Shown piece by piece: positions 1 to 5,297 of a stretch of DNA of 6,024 nucleotides. The notes under the pieces were generated by a model that had not been told where the DNA came from, searched no databases, and worked only from the letters and a program-made list of their open reading frames with translations. Position 1 is the first letter of the stretch, and each line of letters begins with the position of its first letter. Source of the stretch: Pseudomonadota bacterium (GTDB lineage Bacteria; Desulfobacterota; Desulfobulbia; Desulfobulbales; JAGXFP01); assembly GCA_030673265.1 (NCBI GenBank), contig DAOVJK010000197.1, forward strand, positions 1 through 6,024, read 5' to 3'. Position numbers and translations under genes: made by a program.

Positions 1-80
1 AAAAAAACATAAAAATAATCGTTGAAAAGAACCCTTTGGGTACGAAGACAAATTTTAACTTAGTAAATTTTAATTAGCCA

Positions 81-109
81 ATCTTACGTTATTTATTGTG
101 TTGCGTAAA
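81..109 (-). promoter_or_regulatory. Candidate leftward promoter overlapping the operator
   Basis: Read on the minus strand, a TTTACG box (104-109) is followed after 17 nt by TAAGAT (81-86). Both are weak matches to sigma-70 boxes but the spacing is ideal. It overlaps the TTGCG half-site at 101, as expected of an activator-dependent promoter of a gene to the left of the window (ilvC would be the usual IlvY target). That gene is not visible here. Confidence 0.25.
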
Positions 110-146
110 TTGATTTGTTTGGTACGCTGTGTTGCGATACACGCAA
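84..146. promoter_or_regulatory. Tandem candidate operators for IlvY (LysR-type boxes)
   Basis: At 132-146 lies a perfect inverted repeat, TTGCG-N5-CGCAA, which also fits the T-N11-A pattern of LysR-type binding boxes. A second TTGCG half-site starts at 101, exactly 31 bp (about three helical turns) upstream, inside a looser TTACG/CGTAA inverted pair (84-88 and 104-108). E. coli IlvY is known to bind tandem operators between ilvY and the divergent ilvC. That these are IlvY sites is inferred from position and symmetry. The rest of 1-391 shows no coding sequence, only these sites and the palindromic repeat at 222-300. Confidence 0.45.
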
Positions 147-221
147 TTGGGAGTGTTGCCACTAATTAAAAATCTGATCAGCAGCGACTTTCAGCCTTTT
201 TCATTTTTGGCTATAAAACAT

Positions 222-300
222 TCTGTCATTTCGAACGAATGTGAGAAATCTGCTTTGTTGTGCTACAAGATTTCTCTCTGTGGTCGAAATGACAAAAAGA
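222..300. repeat. REP-like palindromic repeat (TGTCATTTCGA family)
   Basis: Outer arms TGTCATTTCGA (224-234) and TCGAAATGACA (284-294) are perfect reverse complements. Inner arms GAGAAATCT (243-251) and AGATTTCTC (268-276) pair as well, giving a two-step hairpin around a 16-nt loop. Dispersed palindromes with GTCATTTCGA arms and inner GAGAAATC/GATTTCTC are a widespread intergenic repeat type in bacterial genomes. The element ends two bases before a GTG at 302, which argues against that GTG as the start of ilvY. A partial relative lies at 3854-3890. Confidence 0.75.
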
Positions 301-391
301 CGTGATATCGAAAACTTGTAAACAAGCAGCCCACAAATGGCTGAAACACAGTGGTAATCAGAATTTAAAATCTGCCTGGTACTTTAATATT

Positions 392-1276
392 ATGGATATC
401 CGTGAGCTGGAAATATTTTTAACCCTGGCTGATCTGCTCCATTTCAGTCGAGCCAGTCAGGTCTGCAATATGAGCCCATCAGCTTTGACCCGAACGATCC
501 AGCGATTGGAAGAGCAGGTCGAGCAACCGCTTTTTTTGCGGGACAACCGCACAGTCTCTCTTTCTGCGGCGGGAGAACAGTTTCGGATTTATGCGAGGCA
601 GACCCTGCAGGAGTGGCAAAACTTTCGGGCCACAATCAAGAATGAGCAAGCGGTGGCGGGCAGTCTCTCAATATATGCGTCGATAACTGCCGTTTATAGT
701 TTGCTGCCCCATCTGCTCGAATCCTATCGTAGCACCTATCCGGAAGTGCAACTGGAATTGCGGACCGGAGCGGCCGAGCAATCGGTAGTGCAGGTCAAGA
801 ACGGTGAGATTGATTTGGCTGTTGCTGCCTTGCCTGATCGGAATCGGGCCCAGATCGAATTTCTGCCGATCACCATCACCCCTTTGGTCTTTATTGCCCC
901 GCTCAAATCGGCAGGATCTGTGCCAGTTACATCTGCAGGGGAGCTTGATCTGGACAGTGCGCCGCTGGTGCTTCCCCAGACCGGCCTGTCGCGGCGGCGG
1001 TTGGATAAATGGATGAAGAAAAATCATATTACCCCGAACATAACTTCCGAGGTCTCCGGTAACGAGGCGATTATTCCGATGGTTACTCTTGGTTGCGGTA
1101 TTGGTATCGTTCCGCAACTGGTTCTGGAGCGGAGTCCGTTTCGGGATAAGGTCGTAATTCTCGATAATTCCCCACAATTAGAGCCTTATGTGGTTGGCCT
1201 TTGTTCGACCAAGCGTAACCTGCAACGGACCAGTGTTAAGGCCTTCTGGCAGTTGGCTATAGAGCAATCATTGTAA
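392..1276 (+). CDS. ilvY: HTH-type transcriptional activator IlvY (LysR family)
   Basis: 294-residue LysR-type regulator that in enterobacteria activates ilvC (acetohydroxyacid isomeroreductase), using the IlvC substrates acetolactate and acetohydroxybutyrate as inducers. The start MDIRELEIFL and the winged HTH (about residues 1-60, with SPSALTRTIQRLEE at 28-41 and QPLFLRDNRTVSLS at 45-58) match E. coli IlvY closely. The effector domain keeps the IlvY signatures TAVYSLLP and GNEAIIPMVTLGCGIGIVP, and the C-terminus ends on the family's AFW motif. E. coli IlvY has 297 residues, so ATG 392 gives the right length; an in-frame GTG at 302 would add 30 unrelated residues next to a palindromic repeat. 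No clear Shine-Dalgarno precedes 392. Candidate operators lie at 84-146. ilvC itself is not in the window. Confidence 0.92.
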   Translation: MDIRELEIFLTLADLLHFSRASQVCNMSPSALTRTIQRLEEQVEQPLFLRDNRTVSLSAAGEQFRIYARQTLQEWQNFRATIKNEQAVAGSLSIYASITAVYSLLPHLLESYRSTYPEVQLELRTGAAEQSVVQVKNGEIDLAVAALPDRNRAQIEFLPITITPLVFIAPLKSAGSVPVTSAGELDLDSAPLVLPQTGLSRRRLDKWMKKNHITPNITSEVSGNEAIIPMVTLGCGIGIVPQLVLERSPFRDKVVILDNSPQLEPYVVGLCSTKRNLQRTSVKAFWQLAIEQSL

Positions 1277-1330
1277 AGGTGCTGATAGAGTAGATTGTCA
1301 CTGCCAATGGCAGATATGTAAGAACCTACC

Positions 1331-1395
1331 ATTCCTTCCAGAGGGTCAAAGGTCAACGGCAGACCTGACCCTTTGCCCAAAAAACTGTTGGAAGG
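1331..1395. repeat. Bulged hairpin repeat, copy 1 (loop AACGGCA)
   Basis: AGGGTCA (1342-1348) pairs with TGACCCT (1366-1372), then a two-base AA bulge on the 5' side, then GGTC (1351-1354) pairs with GACC (1362-1365) closing the 7-nt loop AACGGCA. An optional outer stem CCTTCCA (1334-1340) / TGGAAGG (1389-1395) encloses it. A second copy sits at 5891-5935, with 35 of 40 bases identical over 1331-1370. It lies 55 bp after the ilvY stop and points toward the FHA gene end; there is no long T-run, so it is not a classical terminator. Flanks at 1301-1313 hold a short palindrome CTGCCA-A-TGGCAG. I do not recognise a named family. Confidence 0.7.
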
Positions 1396-1479
1396 TAACT
1401 CGTTGAGATCGAAGCCTGCGCTATCTGCTTCACTTCGTTCGCAATAACAATCTTTGGCTGAAATTCGATGGTAATTAGA

Positions 1480-1920
1480 TTATTTTTTAAATATTTTGTT
1501 AAACAGACCGGAAGATTTCTTCTTTTTCTCCGGTTTCGGCTTGGTTACCTGCTTGGGTGGTGCATACATGGTGTGCAAATCGTCATCCGAAGGAATAGAC
1601 TGACCTTGTTTGTCTACATCCAATATCCCTACTGATCCGGCAAGCATAGTGAATTTGCCGACCATTATCTCATCATTAGCTGTGAGATGAGTTCGCTTGG
1701 TGATTTTTTTGCCGTTCACCGTAGTGCCGTTTGTACTCCCTTTATCGGTCAAGTAGTCACGGCCTTTTTCATGTTCTACTACAGCGTGTTCCCGCGAAAT
1801 ACTCGGGTTGTCAAGGGTGACATCTGCTTCTGTGGTACGTCCGATAGTTATGGGTTTCCCCTCGTGAACAATAAAGCGATGTACTGGCTTCTCTTTTAAC
1901 ATCAATGTCCAGACTCTCAA
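1480..1920 (-). CDS. FHA-domain phosphothreonine-binding protein
   Basis: 146-residue cytoplasmic protein, no signal peptide. The FHA domain fills about residues 5-95: ITIGR (24-28), SISREH (40-45), DKGSTNGTTVNG (59-70), LTANDEIMVG (79-88). The phosphothreonine-contact residues Arg28, Ser42 and Asn64 and the structural His45 are all present. After it come an acidic patch with a Thr (DDDLHTMY, 112-119) and a lysine/proline tail (123-146) ending GLFNKIFKK, perhaps a docking or membrane-facing basic tail. I start at TTG 1920 because GGGAGG (1928-1933) lies 7 nt upstream; GTG 1926 is too close to that site, and ATG 1902 would cut into the first FHA strand. It is divergent from a Ser/Thr kinase gene, so it is a likely substrate or reader of that kinase (inference). 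Confidence 0.9.
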   Translation of the reverse strand: MRVWTLMLKEKPVHRFIVHEGKPITIGRTTEADVTLDNPSISREHAVVEHEKGRDYLTDKGSTNGTTVNGKKITKRTHLTANDEIMVGKFTMLAGSVGILDVDKQGQSIPSDDDLHTMYAPPKQVTKPKPEKKKKSSGLFNKIFKK

Positions 1921-1927
1921 CGGCACT

Positions 1928-1933
1928 CCTCCC
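1928..1933 (-). promoter_or_regulatory. Strong ribosome binding site deciding a TTG start
   Basis: On the minus strand the sequence reads GGGAGG. The GTG at 1926 begins one base after it, too near for normal initiation, whereas TTG 1920 lies 7 nt downstream. This is the best start argument for the FHA gene. Confidence 0.6.
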
Positions 1934-2097
1934 TAAAGAAACTTTAATACTTTGTAAGGACCCTTTTATTTTTATTTTGAAAGCTTTTAATATAAAGTAT
2001 CAGTCATTAAACTTGTATAGATTTTATTTTTTCTCCGCATTCCTGTAAGACTTTAATTATTCATTACTGGTTGTACTTACCTGTTCCGTGCAGATTG

Positions 2098-2198
2098 AGC
2101 AGGCTTTTATATATATGCGGACCTGCTTGATTTGTCCCTGAAAAAACATTAAAGTGTCCGTCTGTTTTATCCCAGTACAAGACCATGGGACATTAATG
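2098..2198 (+). promoter_or_regulatory. Hairpins in the kinase leader / divergent intergenic region
   Basis: The 337-bp AT-rich gap between the divergent FHA and kinase genes (1921-2257) holds no gene. Two inverted repeats stand out. AGCAGG (2098-2103) pairs with CCTGCT (2122-2127) around a run of alternating T and A (TATATATA). CATTAA-AG-TGTCC (2147-2159) pairs with GGACA-TTAATG (2188-2198), 11 bp with a two-base bulge and a 28-nt loop. Both lie upstream of the kinase start. They may be operators or leader-RNA structures; I cannot tell which. No convincing sigma-70 pair is visible. Confidence 0.4.
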
Positions 2199-2257
2199 GT
2201 TTGCACTGCTTACGCATTTCAAAGGACAACAAACATTCCCTTTCAAAGTGGATCTCC

Positions 2258-3724
2258 ATGGGTGATTTAAAAAAACTGGGTAAATATGAAATTCAATCCG
2301 TCCTTGGCAAGGGAGCCATGGGGATTGTCTACAAGGGAATCGACCCGGGCATAGAGCGAACCGTTGCCATAAAGGCCATTCGCAAAGATGCCTTCAGCCC
2401 GGCGGAGATGGAGTCGATACTTGAGCGTTTTAAACGCGAAGCTCAGGCCGCAGGCCGCTTACACCATCCCGGTATCGTCACCGTCTTCGAGTACGCCGAA
2501 GAAGGTGATGATGCTTTTATCGCCATGGAATATGCAAAAGGCCGGGAACTCCAGGATTTTCTCGATAATAACGAAAAATTTCCTATCAACACCGCAGTCG
2601 ACATTGTCACCCAACTTCTGGATGTTCTTATTTACTCTCACGCACGGGGGGTGATCCACCGTGATATCAAACCAGCCAACATTCTCCTGGTCGGTGATGG
2701 CCAGATCAAGGTCATGGATTACGGGATCGCCAAGATCGAATCTTCTACTCTTACCCAGTTCGGTGATGTTTTTGGCACACCGTCCTATATGTCTCCGGAA
2801 CAGTTTGCCGGGCAACCTGTGGACAAACGAACCGATCTTTACTCGGCCGGGATCCTTCTGTACCACATGCTTACCGGGGAAAAACCGTTCCAGGGCGATT
2901 CGGTAACCAATATTATGCACCAGATCATGACCACTGAGGCCCCTGTGGCATCGGAGGTTAACCTGAAAGTGCCCGCCTCCCTGGACAAAGTAATAAGGAA
3001 AGCCCTGGCCAAGAAACAGGAAAAACGCTACCAGACGGCAGAAGAGTTCAAAGCCGACTTAACAAAAAAATTCCTGGTTGATGAAACCTTATCAGCGGAC
3101 CTGTCCGGGAAGACCAATGATGAACTGAAGGCGATGTGTGCTACGGCTGGGATCACCGGGTGCAGTAAAAAGAATAAAAAACAACTGATCGGAGCGCTTC
3201 AGGATGCAGGGGATGATACTTCGGCAATTCTTAAAATGAACCTGACATCCGGTGGGATGGCCACATCCAAACATGCGGATGACCCAACTGTTGCCGTTCA
3301 TGCAGATCAGCAGGGGGAATATGACGAGACCGTTTTCGAACCAAAGGAATCGCAAGAGGGTGGCAGTAAAGAAGTCAAACGAACACCCTTCAGAAAGAAA
3401 CTGAAGAGGGCTCTGGCCATATTGCTTGTGACCATTTTAGCCATATTCAGTTTTACAGGATGGAAAATATACAAGAAAGATCTTACCTTCCAGGAAGTTA
3501 AGCAGCTTGTAATAAAGGCCAAAGACGATCCGGCATCGGTTGCCGATCAATTCGTAACCATAGTAATTGATAAGTCCAAGGACCTTTCTATATCGCTTTA
3601 CGAGCAACTCATAACGATCGCCAAAGAGAAGTGGGAAGACATCCAAACATCGTCTCCCGATCAAAACACAACAATTGCAAAAGAGAAGTCCGAAGACATT
3701 CCTGACCCGCCCCCTAAGAACTGA
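2258..3724 (+). CDS. Membrane-anchored eukaryote-like Ser/Thr protein kinase with SAP-like motif
   Basis: 488-residue Hanks-type kinase. The domain (about 10-272) has the P-loop GKGAMG (17-22), Lys39, Glu61, catalytic HRDIKPAN (134-141), DYG in place of DFG (154-156) and the activation segment GTPSYMSPEQ (173-182), so all catalytic residues are present. Residues 286-314 resemble a SAP/Rho-N motif (DELKAMC, GITGCSKKNKKQLIGAL). An acidic linker carries DDPTVAV (341-347) and YDETVFEP (355-362), plausible phosphothreonine sites for an FHA domain. A basic patch (FRKKLKR) precedes one transmembrane helix (about 385-402), so the kinase is cytoplasmic and about 85 C-terminal residues are outside. That tail contains a repeated TIAKEKxEDI (453-462, 472-481) and ends DPPPKN. 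ATG 2258 is chosen because kinase homology starts at once; upstream TTG 2201 would add 19 unrelated residues. The Shine-Dalgarno is weak (GTGGA). It is divergent from the FHA gene. Confidence 0.93.
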   Translation: MGDLKKLGKYEIQSVLGKGAMGIVYKGIDPGIERTVAIKAIRKDAFSPAEMESILERFKREAQAAGRLHHPGIVTVFEYAEEGDDAFIAMEYAKGRELQDFLDNNEKFPINTAVDIVTQLLDVLIYSHARGVIHRDIKPANILLVGDGQIKVMDYGIAKIESSTLTQFGDVFGTPSYMSPEQFAGQPVDKRTDLYSAGILLYHMLTGEKPFQGDSVTNIMHQIMTTEAPVASEVNLKVPASLDKVIRKALAKKQEKRYQTAEEFKADLTKKFLVDETLSADLSGKTNDELKAMCATAGITGCSKKNKKQLIGALQDAGDDTSAILKMNLTSGGMATSKHADDPTVAVHADQQGEYDETVFEPKESQEGGSKEVKRTPFRKKLKRALAILLVTILAIFSFTGWKIYKKDLTFQEVKQLVIKAKDDPASVADQFVTIVIDKSKDLSISLYEQLITIAKEKWEDIQTSSPDQNTTIAKEKSEDIPDPPPKN

Positions 3725-3747
3725 TCCGGATGTTGTAAGTTAGCTGT

Positions 3748-3843
3748 GGGGCGGGCCACGATAAGTAGCTGAAATAATTGGAAGTAGTTCGAGGAATTAG
3801 GCTTTTTTAGGGGTTAAGGTGACGTTTTTAAGGATAAAAACGT
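3748..3843 (+). repeat. GC-rich-head repeat, copy A, with T/A hairpin tail
   Basis: The head GGGGCGGGCCACG plus TAA and TAGCT (3748-3770) matches 5121-5143 at 21 of 23 bases and is a relative of the heads at 4873 and 5280. The tail ends in a perfect hairpin, ACGTTTTTA (3822-3830) / TAAAAACGT (3835-3843), with a 4-nt loop. Copies B and D have a comparable T-run/A-run structure about 80 nt after their heads. It starts 24 bp after the kinase stop. The similarity of the middle part to B and D is weak, so membership beyond the head is tentative. Confidence 0.5.
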
Positions 3844-3853
3844 GTATATAAGA

Positions 3854-3890
3854 ACAAGATCTCTCAGACCTGAAGGTCATTTGAAATGAC
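3854..3890. repeat. Partial relative of the TGTCATTTCGA palindromic repeat
   Basis: ACAAGATCTCTC (3854-3865) matches ACAAGATTTCTC of the repeat at 222-300 in 11 of 12 bases, and the following GTCATTTGAAATGAC (3876-3890) is a palindrome around one central G that keeps the AAATGAC arm. It looks like a decayed half-copy of that repeat. Confidence 0.4.
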
Positions 3891-3910
3891 AGAACGGATT
3901 TATGGGTTGG

Positions 3911-3948
3911 AAGGGGCCGAGTTTATACTTGGCCCCTTTTTTATTTAT
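3911..3948 (+). terminator. Strong rho-independent terminator
   Basis: AAGGGGCC (3911-3918) pairs with GGCCCCTT (3931-3938). The stem continues with a G-U, A-T, G-C and T-A pair to a total of 12 bp around the tetraloop TTAT, followed by TTTTTTATTTATT. The T-run lies on the right, so it stops rightward transcription, most likely the kinase mRNA. Its T-tract overlaps the last codons of the glnS remnant on the other strand. Confidence 0.88.
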
Positions 3949-4093
3949 TCATCTTGGCCCTGGAATCCTGCAGGGTGACGGTGCGGTTGAAGACCTAGGT
4001 GGGTCCTGAGGCTTTTGCATCCAGGTAGAAGTAGCCTGTGCGTTCGAACTGGCAGTTTTCTTCCGGCTTGGCATCGGCCAGGCTGCAAGCCGG
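3941..4093 (-). pseudogene. glnS: glnS 3' remnant (glutaminyl-tRNA synthetase C-terminus)
   Basis: Translated on the minus strand from 4093, the sequence gives ACSLADAKP, then CQFERTGYFYLD, then after an in-frame TAG (plus positions 3995-3997) VFNRTVTLQDSRAKMNK and a TAA at 3941-3943. This matches the end of bacterial GlnS (family pattern EPSLADA, FQFERxGYFCxD, PVFNRTVxLRDxWAK). Only about 50 codons remain of a gene of roughly 550 codons, the internal stop breaks them, and the conserved Trp of DxWAK is Arg. Similarity ends exactly where the large palindrome at 4092 begins. It cannot make a synthetase; a functional copy must exist elsewhere if the cell uses GlnRS. It may be a leftover of a deletion or a recombination product. 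Confidence 0.82.
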
Positions 4094-4155
4094 GGTCGGG
4101 CTTGACAATTGGGTGTTTTGTCAGACGAGAATGCCCAATAGTCAAGCCTGACCCC
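4092..4155. repeat. Large palindromic (REP/MITE-like) element
   Basis: Left arm 4092-4113, starting GGGGTCGGGCTTGAC, pairs with right arm 4134-4155, ending GTCAAGCCTGACCCC: 22 positions with one mismatch and one G-T. The loop is 20 nt and partly self-complementary. Both ends therefore begin with GGGGTC followed by RGGCTTGAC. Its left end abuts the point where glnS similarity stops. No transposase gene is adjacent; mobilisation in trans is possible but inferred. Confidence 0.75.
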
Positions 4156-4156
4156 C

Positions 4157-4478
4157 GCAGACAAGTATTAACCTTGCCAAGATGGGGAAATGGTTTTTCC
4201 ATCACAAGGAAGAAGTCTATCTCTTGACAAGGGCCTTTTAATGGGTGCCCCCTTGCTTGCCCCCTTGCTTCGCAACAGAAATTCTAGGTTTAAAATAAAA
4301 AAAATGACGCGAGGTATGAAAGCTATCTGAAAAGATGGTGTCCCCGGCACTTCCTTCCTCAGCGATAAAGAGGAGTGTGCAAAAAGAGGAATTTCTCGTA
4401 TAGTTATTCTGATAATCTTCCCAAAAGATTAGATTTGAAATGTTAAGTGCGCCCCTACCTTTCCTTCTGATGGAGAAA
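4157..4478. other. Gene-free stretch before the YkgJ-like gene
   Basis: I see no gene here on either strand. It contains an imperfect hairpin, GATGGGGAAA / TTTTTCCATC (4181-4203), the tandem repeat at 4247-4270, and a TTGACA at 4224-4229 without a matching -10 box. Antisense reading frames crossing it are low-complexity and unlike proteins. Confidence 0.5.
4247..4270. repeat. Two-copy tandem 12-bp repeat
   Basis: GCCCCCTTGCTT occurs twice head to tail (4247-4258 and 4259-4270) without a mismatch. It is a short tandem duplication in non-coding DNA, with no function apparent. Confidence 0.6.
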
Positions 4479-4853
4479 ATGATTTTGACCGAGATTTGTA
4501 TGCAATGCGCTGTATGTTGTAAAAACTATCCTTTTGTAAATCTGTCTAGAAATGAGATGAATTCCCTGGAAGATCAGACGGGCTTACAGTCCGACCTGTT
4601 TACAAATCGGAAAGGTGTAGGAACTGATGAATATTTTTTACAATTTAAAGAGAATGGCGATTGCATTTTTTTAGATGAAAACCATGGCAGATTTTCCTGT
4701 AGCGTATATGGAGCAAGACCAGGGGTTTGCGAAATATACCCCTCGGAAACCATCCAGAAAGACTTCTGCGTAGCAAGTAGTAAAAAATGTCTGAGTAACA
4801 TTCCAGCCCGTCCACAACAAGTGTTGTTACTCCCGCTAATTCCCACCAGTTAA
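4479..4853 (+). CDS. YkgJ-family (UPF0153) cysteine-cluster protein
   Basis: 124-residue small cytoplasmic protein. It has the family's N-terminal cluster CxxCxxCC (Cys7, 10, 13, 14), then GDCIFLD (Cys62), then CSVYGARPGVCEIYP (Cys74 and Cys84, with the typical YxxRPxxC pattern), and further Cys97 and Cys104. The family is called a zinc- or iron-chelating domain; the cysteines probably hold a metal or cluster, but the biochemical role is unknown. Family members start shortly before the CxxCxxCC, so I favour ATG 4479, preceded by GGAG three bases upstream; ATG 4470 and ATG 4440 are in frame and would add 3 or 13 residues. It stands alone between repeats with no operon partner. The last 15 residues (ARPQQVLLLP and on) look unlike the family and may be a run-on after loss of the original end. 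Confidence 0.85.
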   Translation: MILTEICMQCAVCCKNYPFVNLSRNEMNSLEDQTGLQSDLFTNRKGVGTDEYFLQFKENGDCIFLDENHGRFSCSVYGARPGVCEIYPSETIQKDFCVASSKKCLSNIPARPQQVLLLPLIPTS

Positions 4854-4870
4854 CATCAGAGATGAGACGC

Positions 4871-4980
4871 GCGGGGTCGGACCAAGCCAAGTAGATGATA
4901 ATCTGTTTAATTAGCTCGAAAAACTGCCGGTTTTTATCCCTGGAACTCCCTTTTTGCCATCAAAAAGATATCTTTAAGCT
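4871..4980 (+). repeat. GC-rich-head repeat, copy B
   Basis: It begins GCGGGGTCGGACCAAGC, 18 bp after the preceding stop codon. Aligned without gaps to 5278-5387 (offset 407), I count 72 of 110 identical bases, strongest at the head and over the last 40 bases. The tail contains a perfect hairpin CTTTTTG-CCAT-CAAAAAG (4950-4967). The direct repeat with copy D brackets the rhuM fragment. Confidence 0.65.
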
Positions 4981-5041
4981 TTATCGCCTTAAACACTGAA
5001 TTGACAGGTCAAGGAGTGTGGAACGCCCTTAAGTTTTGATC

Positions 5042-5065
5042 CGGCAAGGGTGCAGAGACCTGCCG
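5042..5065. repeat. Short bulged hairpin resembling the AACGGCA repeat
   Basis: CGGCA (5042-5046), a two-base AG bulge and GGT (5049-5051) pair with ACC (5058-5060) and TGCCG (5061-5065), leaving the loop GCAGAG. The layout (stem, two-base 5' bulge, short stem, loop) and the shared GGCAARGGT and GCAGA pieces recall the repeats at 1331 and 5891. It could be a shortened third member or a coincidence. Confidence 0.35.
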
Positions 5066-5120
5066 TTGTCTTTCTTTAGATTAAACACATGGTTTTAAAT
5101 TGGTGTCATTTAGGGCTCTG

Positions 5121-5143
5121 GGGGCGGGCCACGCTAACTAGCT
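5121..5143 (+). repeat. GC-rich-head repeat, copy C (head only)
   Basis: GGGGCGGGCCACGCTAACTA plus GCT matches copy A (3748-3770) at 21 of 23 bases. Unlike A, B and D, no tail follows: rhuM-like coding sequence begins at its right edge, and its TAG (5139-5141) lies in that reading frame. Confidence 0.6.
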
Positions 5144-5297
5144 ACAATCCCAGCGCTTGAAGGAGTTCCTAATCAAGGGCTTAACCATGGATGACGAGCG
5201 TCTCAAGGAGGCCGGCAACAGCCGCTACTTTGAGGAGCTGCTGGCCCGTATCCGCGATATCCGCGCGGGGTATCCGTGCGGGGTCGGACCAAGCTAA
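5142..5297 (+). pseudogene. Fragment of a RhuM-family gene
   Basis: One frame reads LKEFLIKG, then MDDERLKEAGNSRYFEELL, then ARIRDIRA, the conserved core of RhuM-family proteins (pattern LKEFxxKGFxMDDERLK and YFDELLERIRDIRASE), which are about 330 residues long and often lie in pathogenicity islands or next to restriction systems. Only about 42 codons (5142-5267) are family-like. A TAG (5139-5141) closes the frame on the left; on the right the last ten codons run into repeat copy D and stop at TAA 5295-5297. ATG 5187 has no Shine-Dalgarno at normal spacing. The coding-like G+C-rich stretch contrasts with its AT-rich flanks, as expected of a piece of foreign gene left between repeats. Confidence 0.8.

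Noticed and set aside
31..41. Palindrome ACCC-TTT-GGGT near the window start
   Set aside because: Four-base arms are expected by chance, and no neighbouring feature gives it meaning.
302..391. In-frame GTG at 302 as the start of ilvY
   Set aside because: It adds 30 residues absent from IlvY, begins right after a palindromic repeat and has no Shine-Dalgarno; MDIRELEIF at 392 matches the family start.
668..1177. Long open frame antisense to ilvY
   Set aside because: It is a shadow of the coding strand, with no ribosome site and no recognisable domain.
1342..1372. Bulged hairpin as half of a guanidine-II (mini-ykkC) riboswitch, because the loop contains ACGG
   Set aside because: That class needs two adjacent hairpins upstream of an exporter-type gene; here single hairpins lie downstream of genes.
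2201..2257. TTG at 2201 as the kinase start
   Set aside because: The 19 extra residues resemble nothing, no ribosome site precedes it, and the kinase domain starts immediately after ATG 2258.
3945..4227. Open frames on both strands around the palindrome, for example 3949-4164 minus and 4015-4227 plus, as genes
   Set aside because: They run through the inverted repeat and the glnS remnant in other frames and show no protein-like character; the meaningful frame is the broken glnS one.
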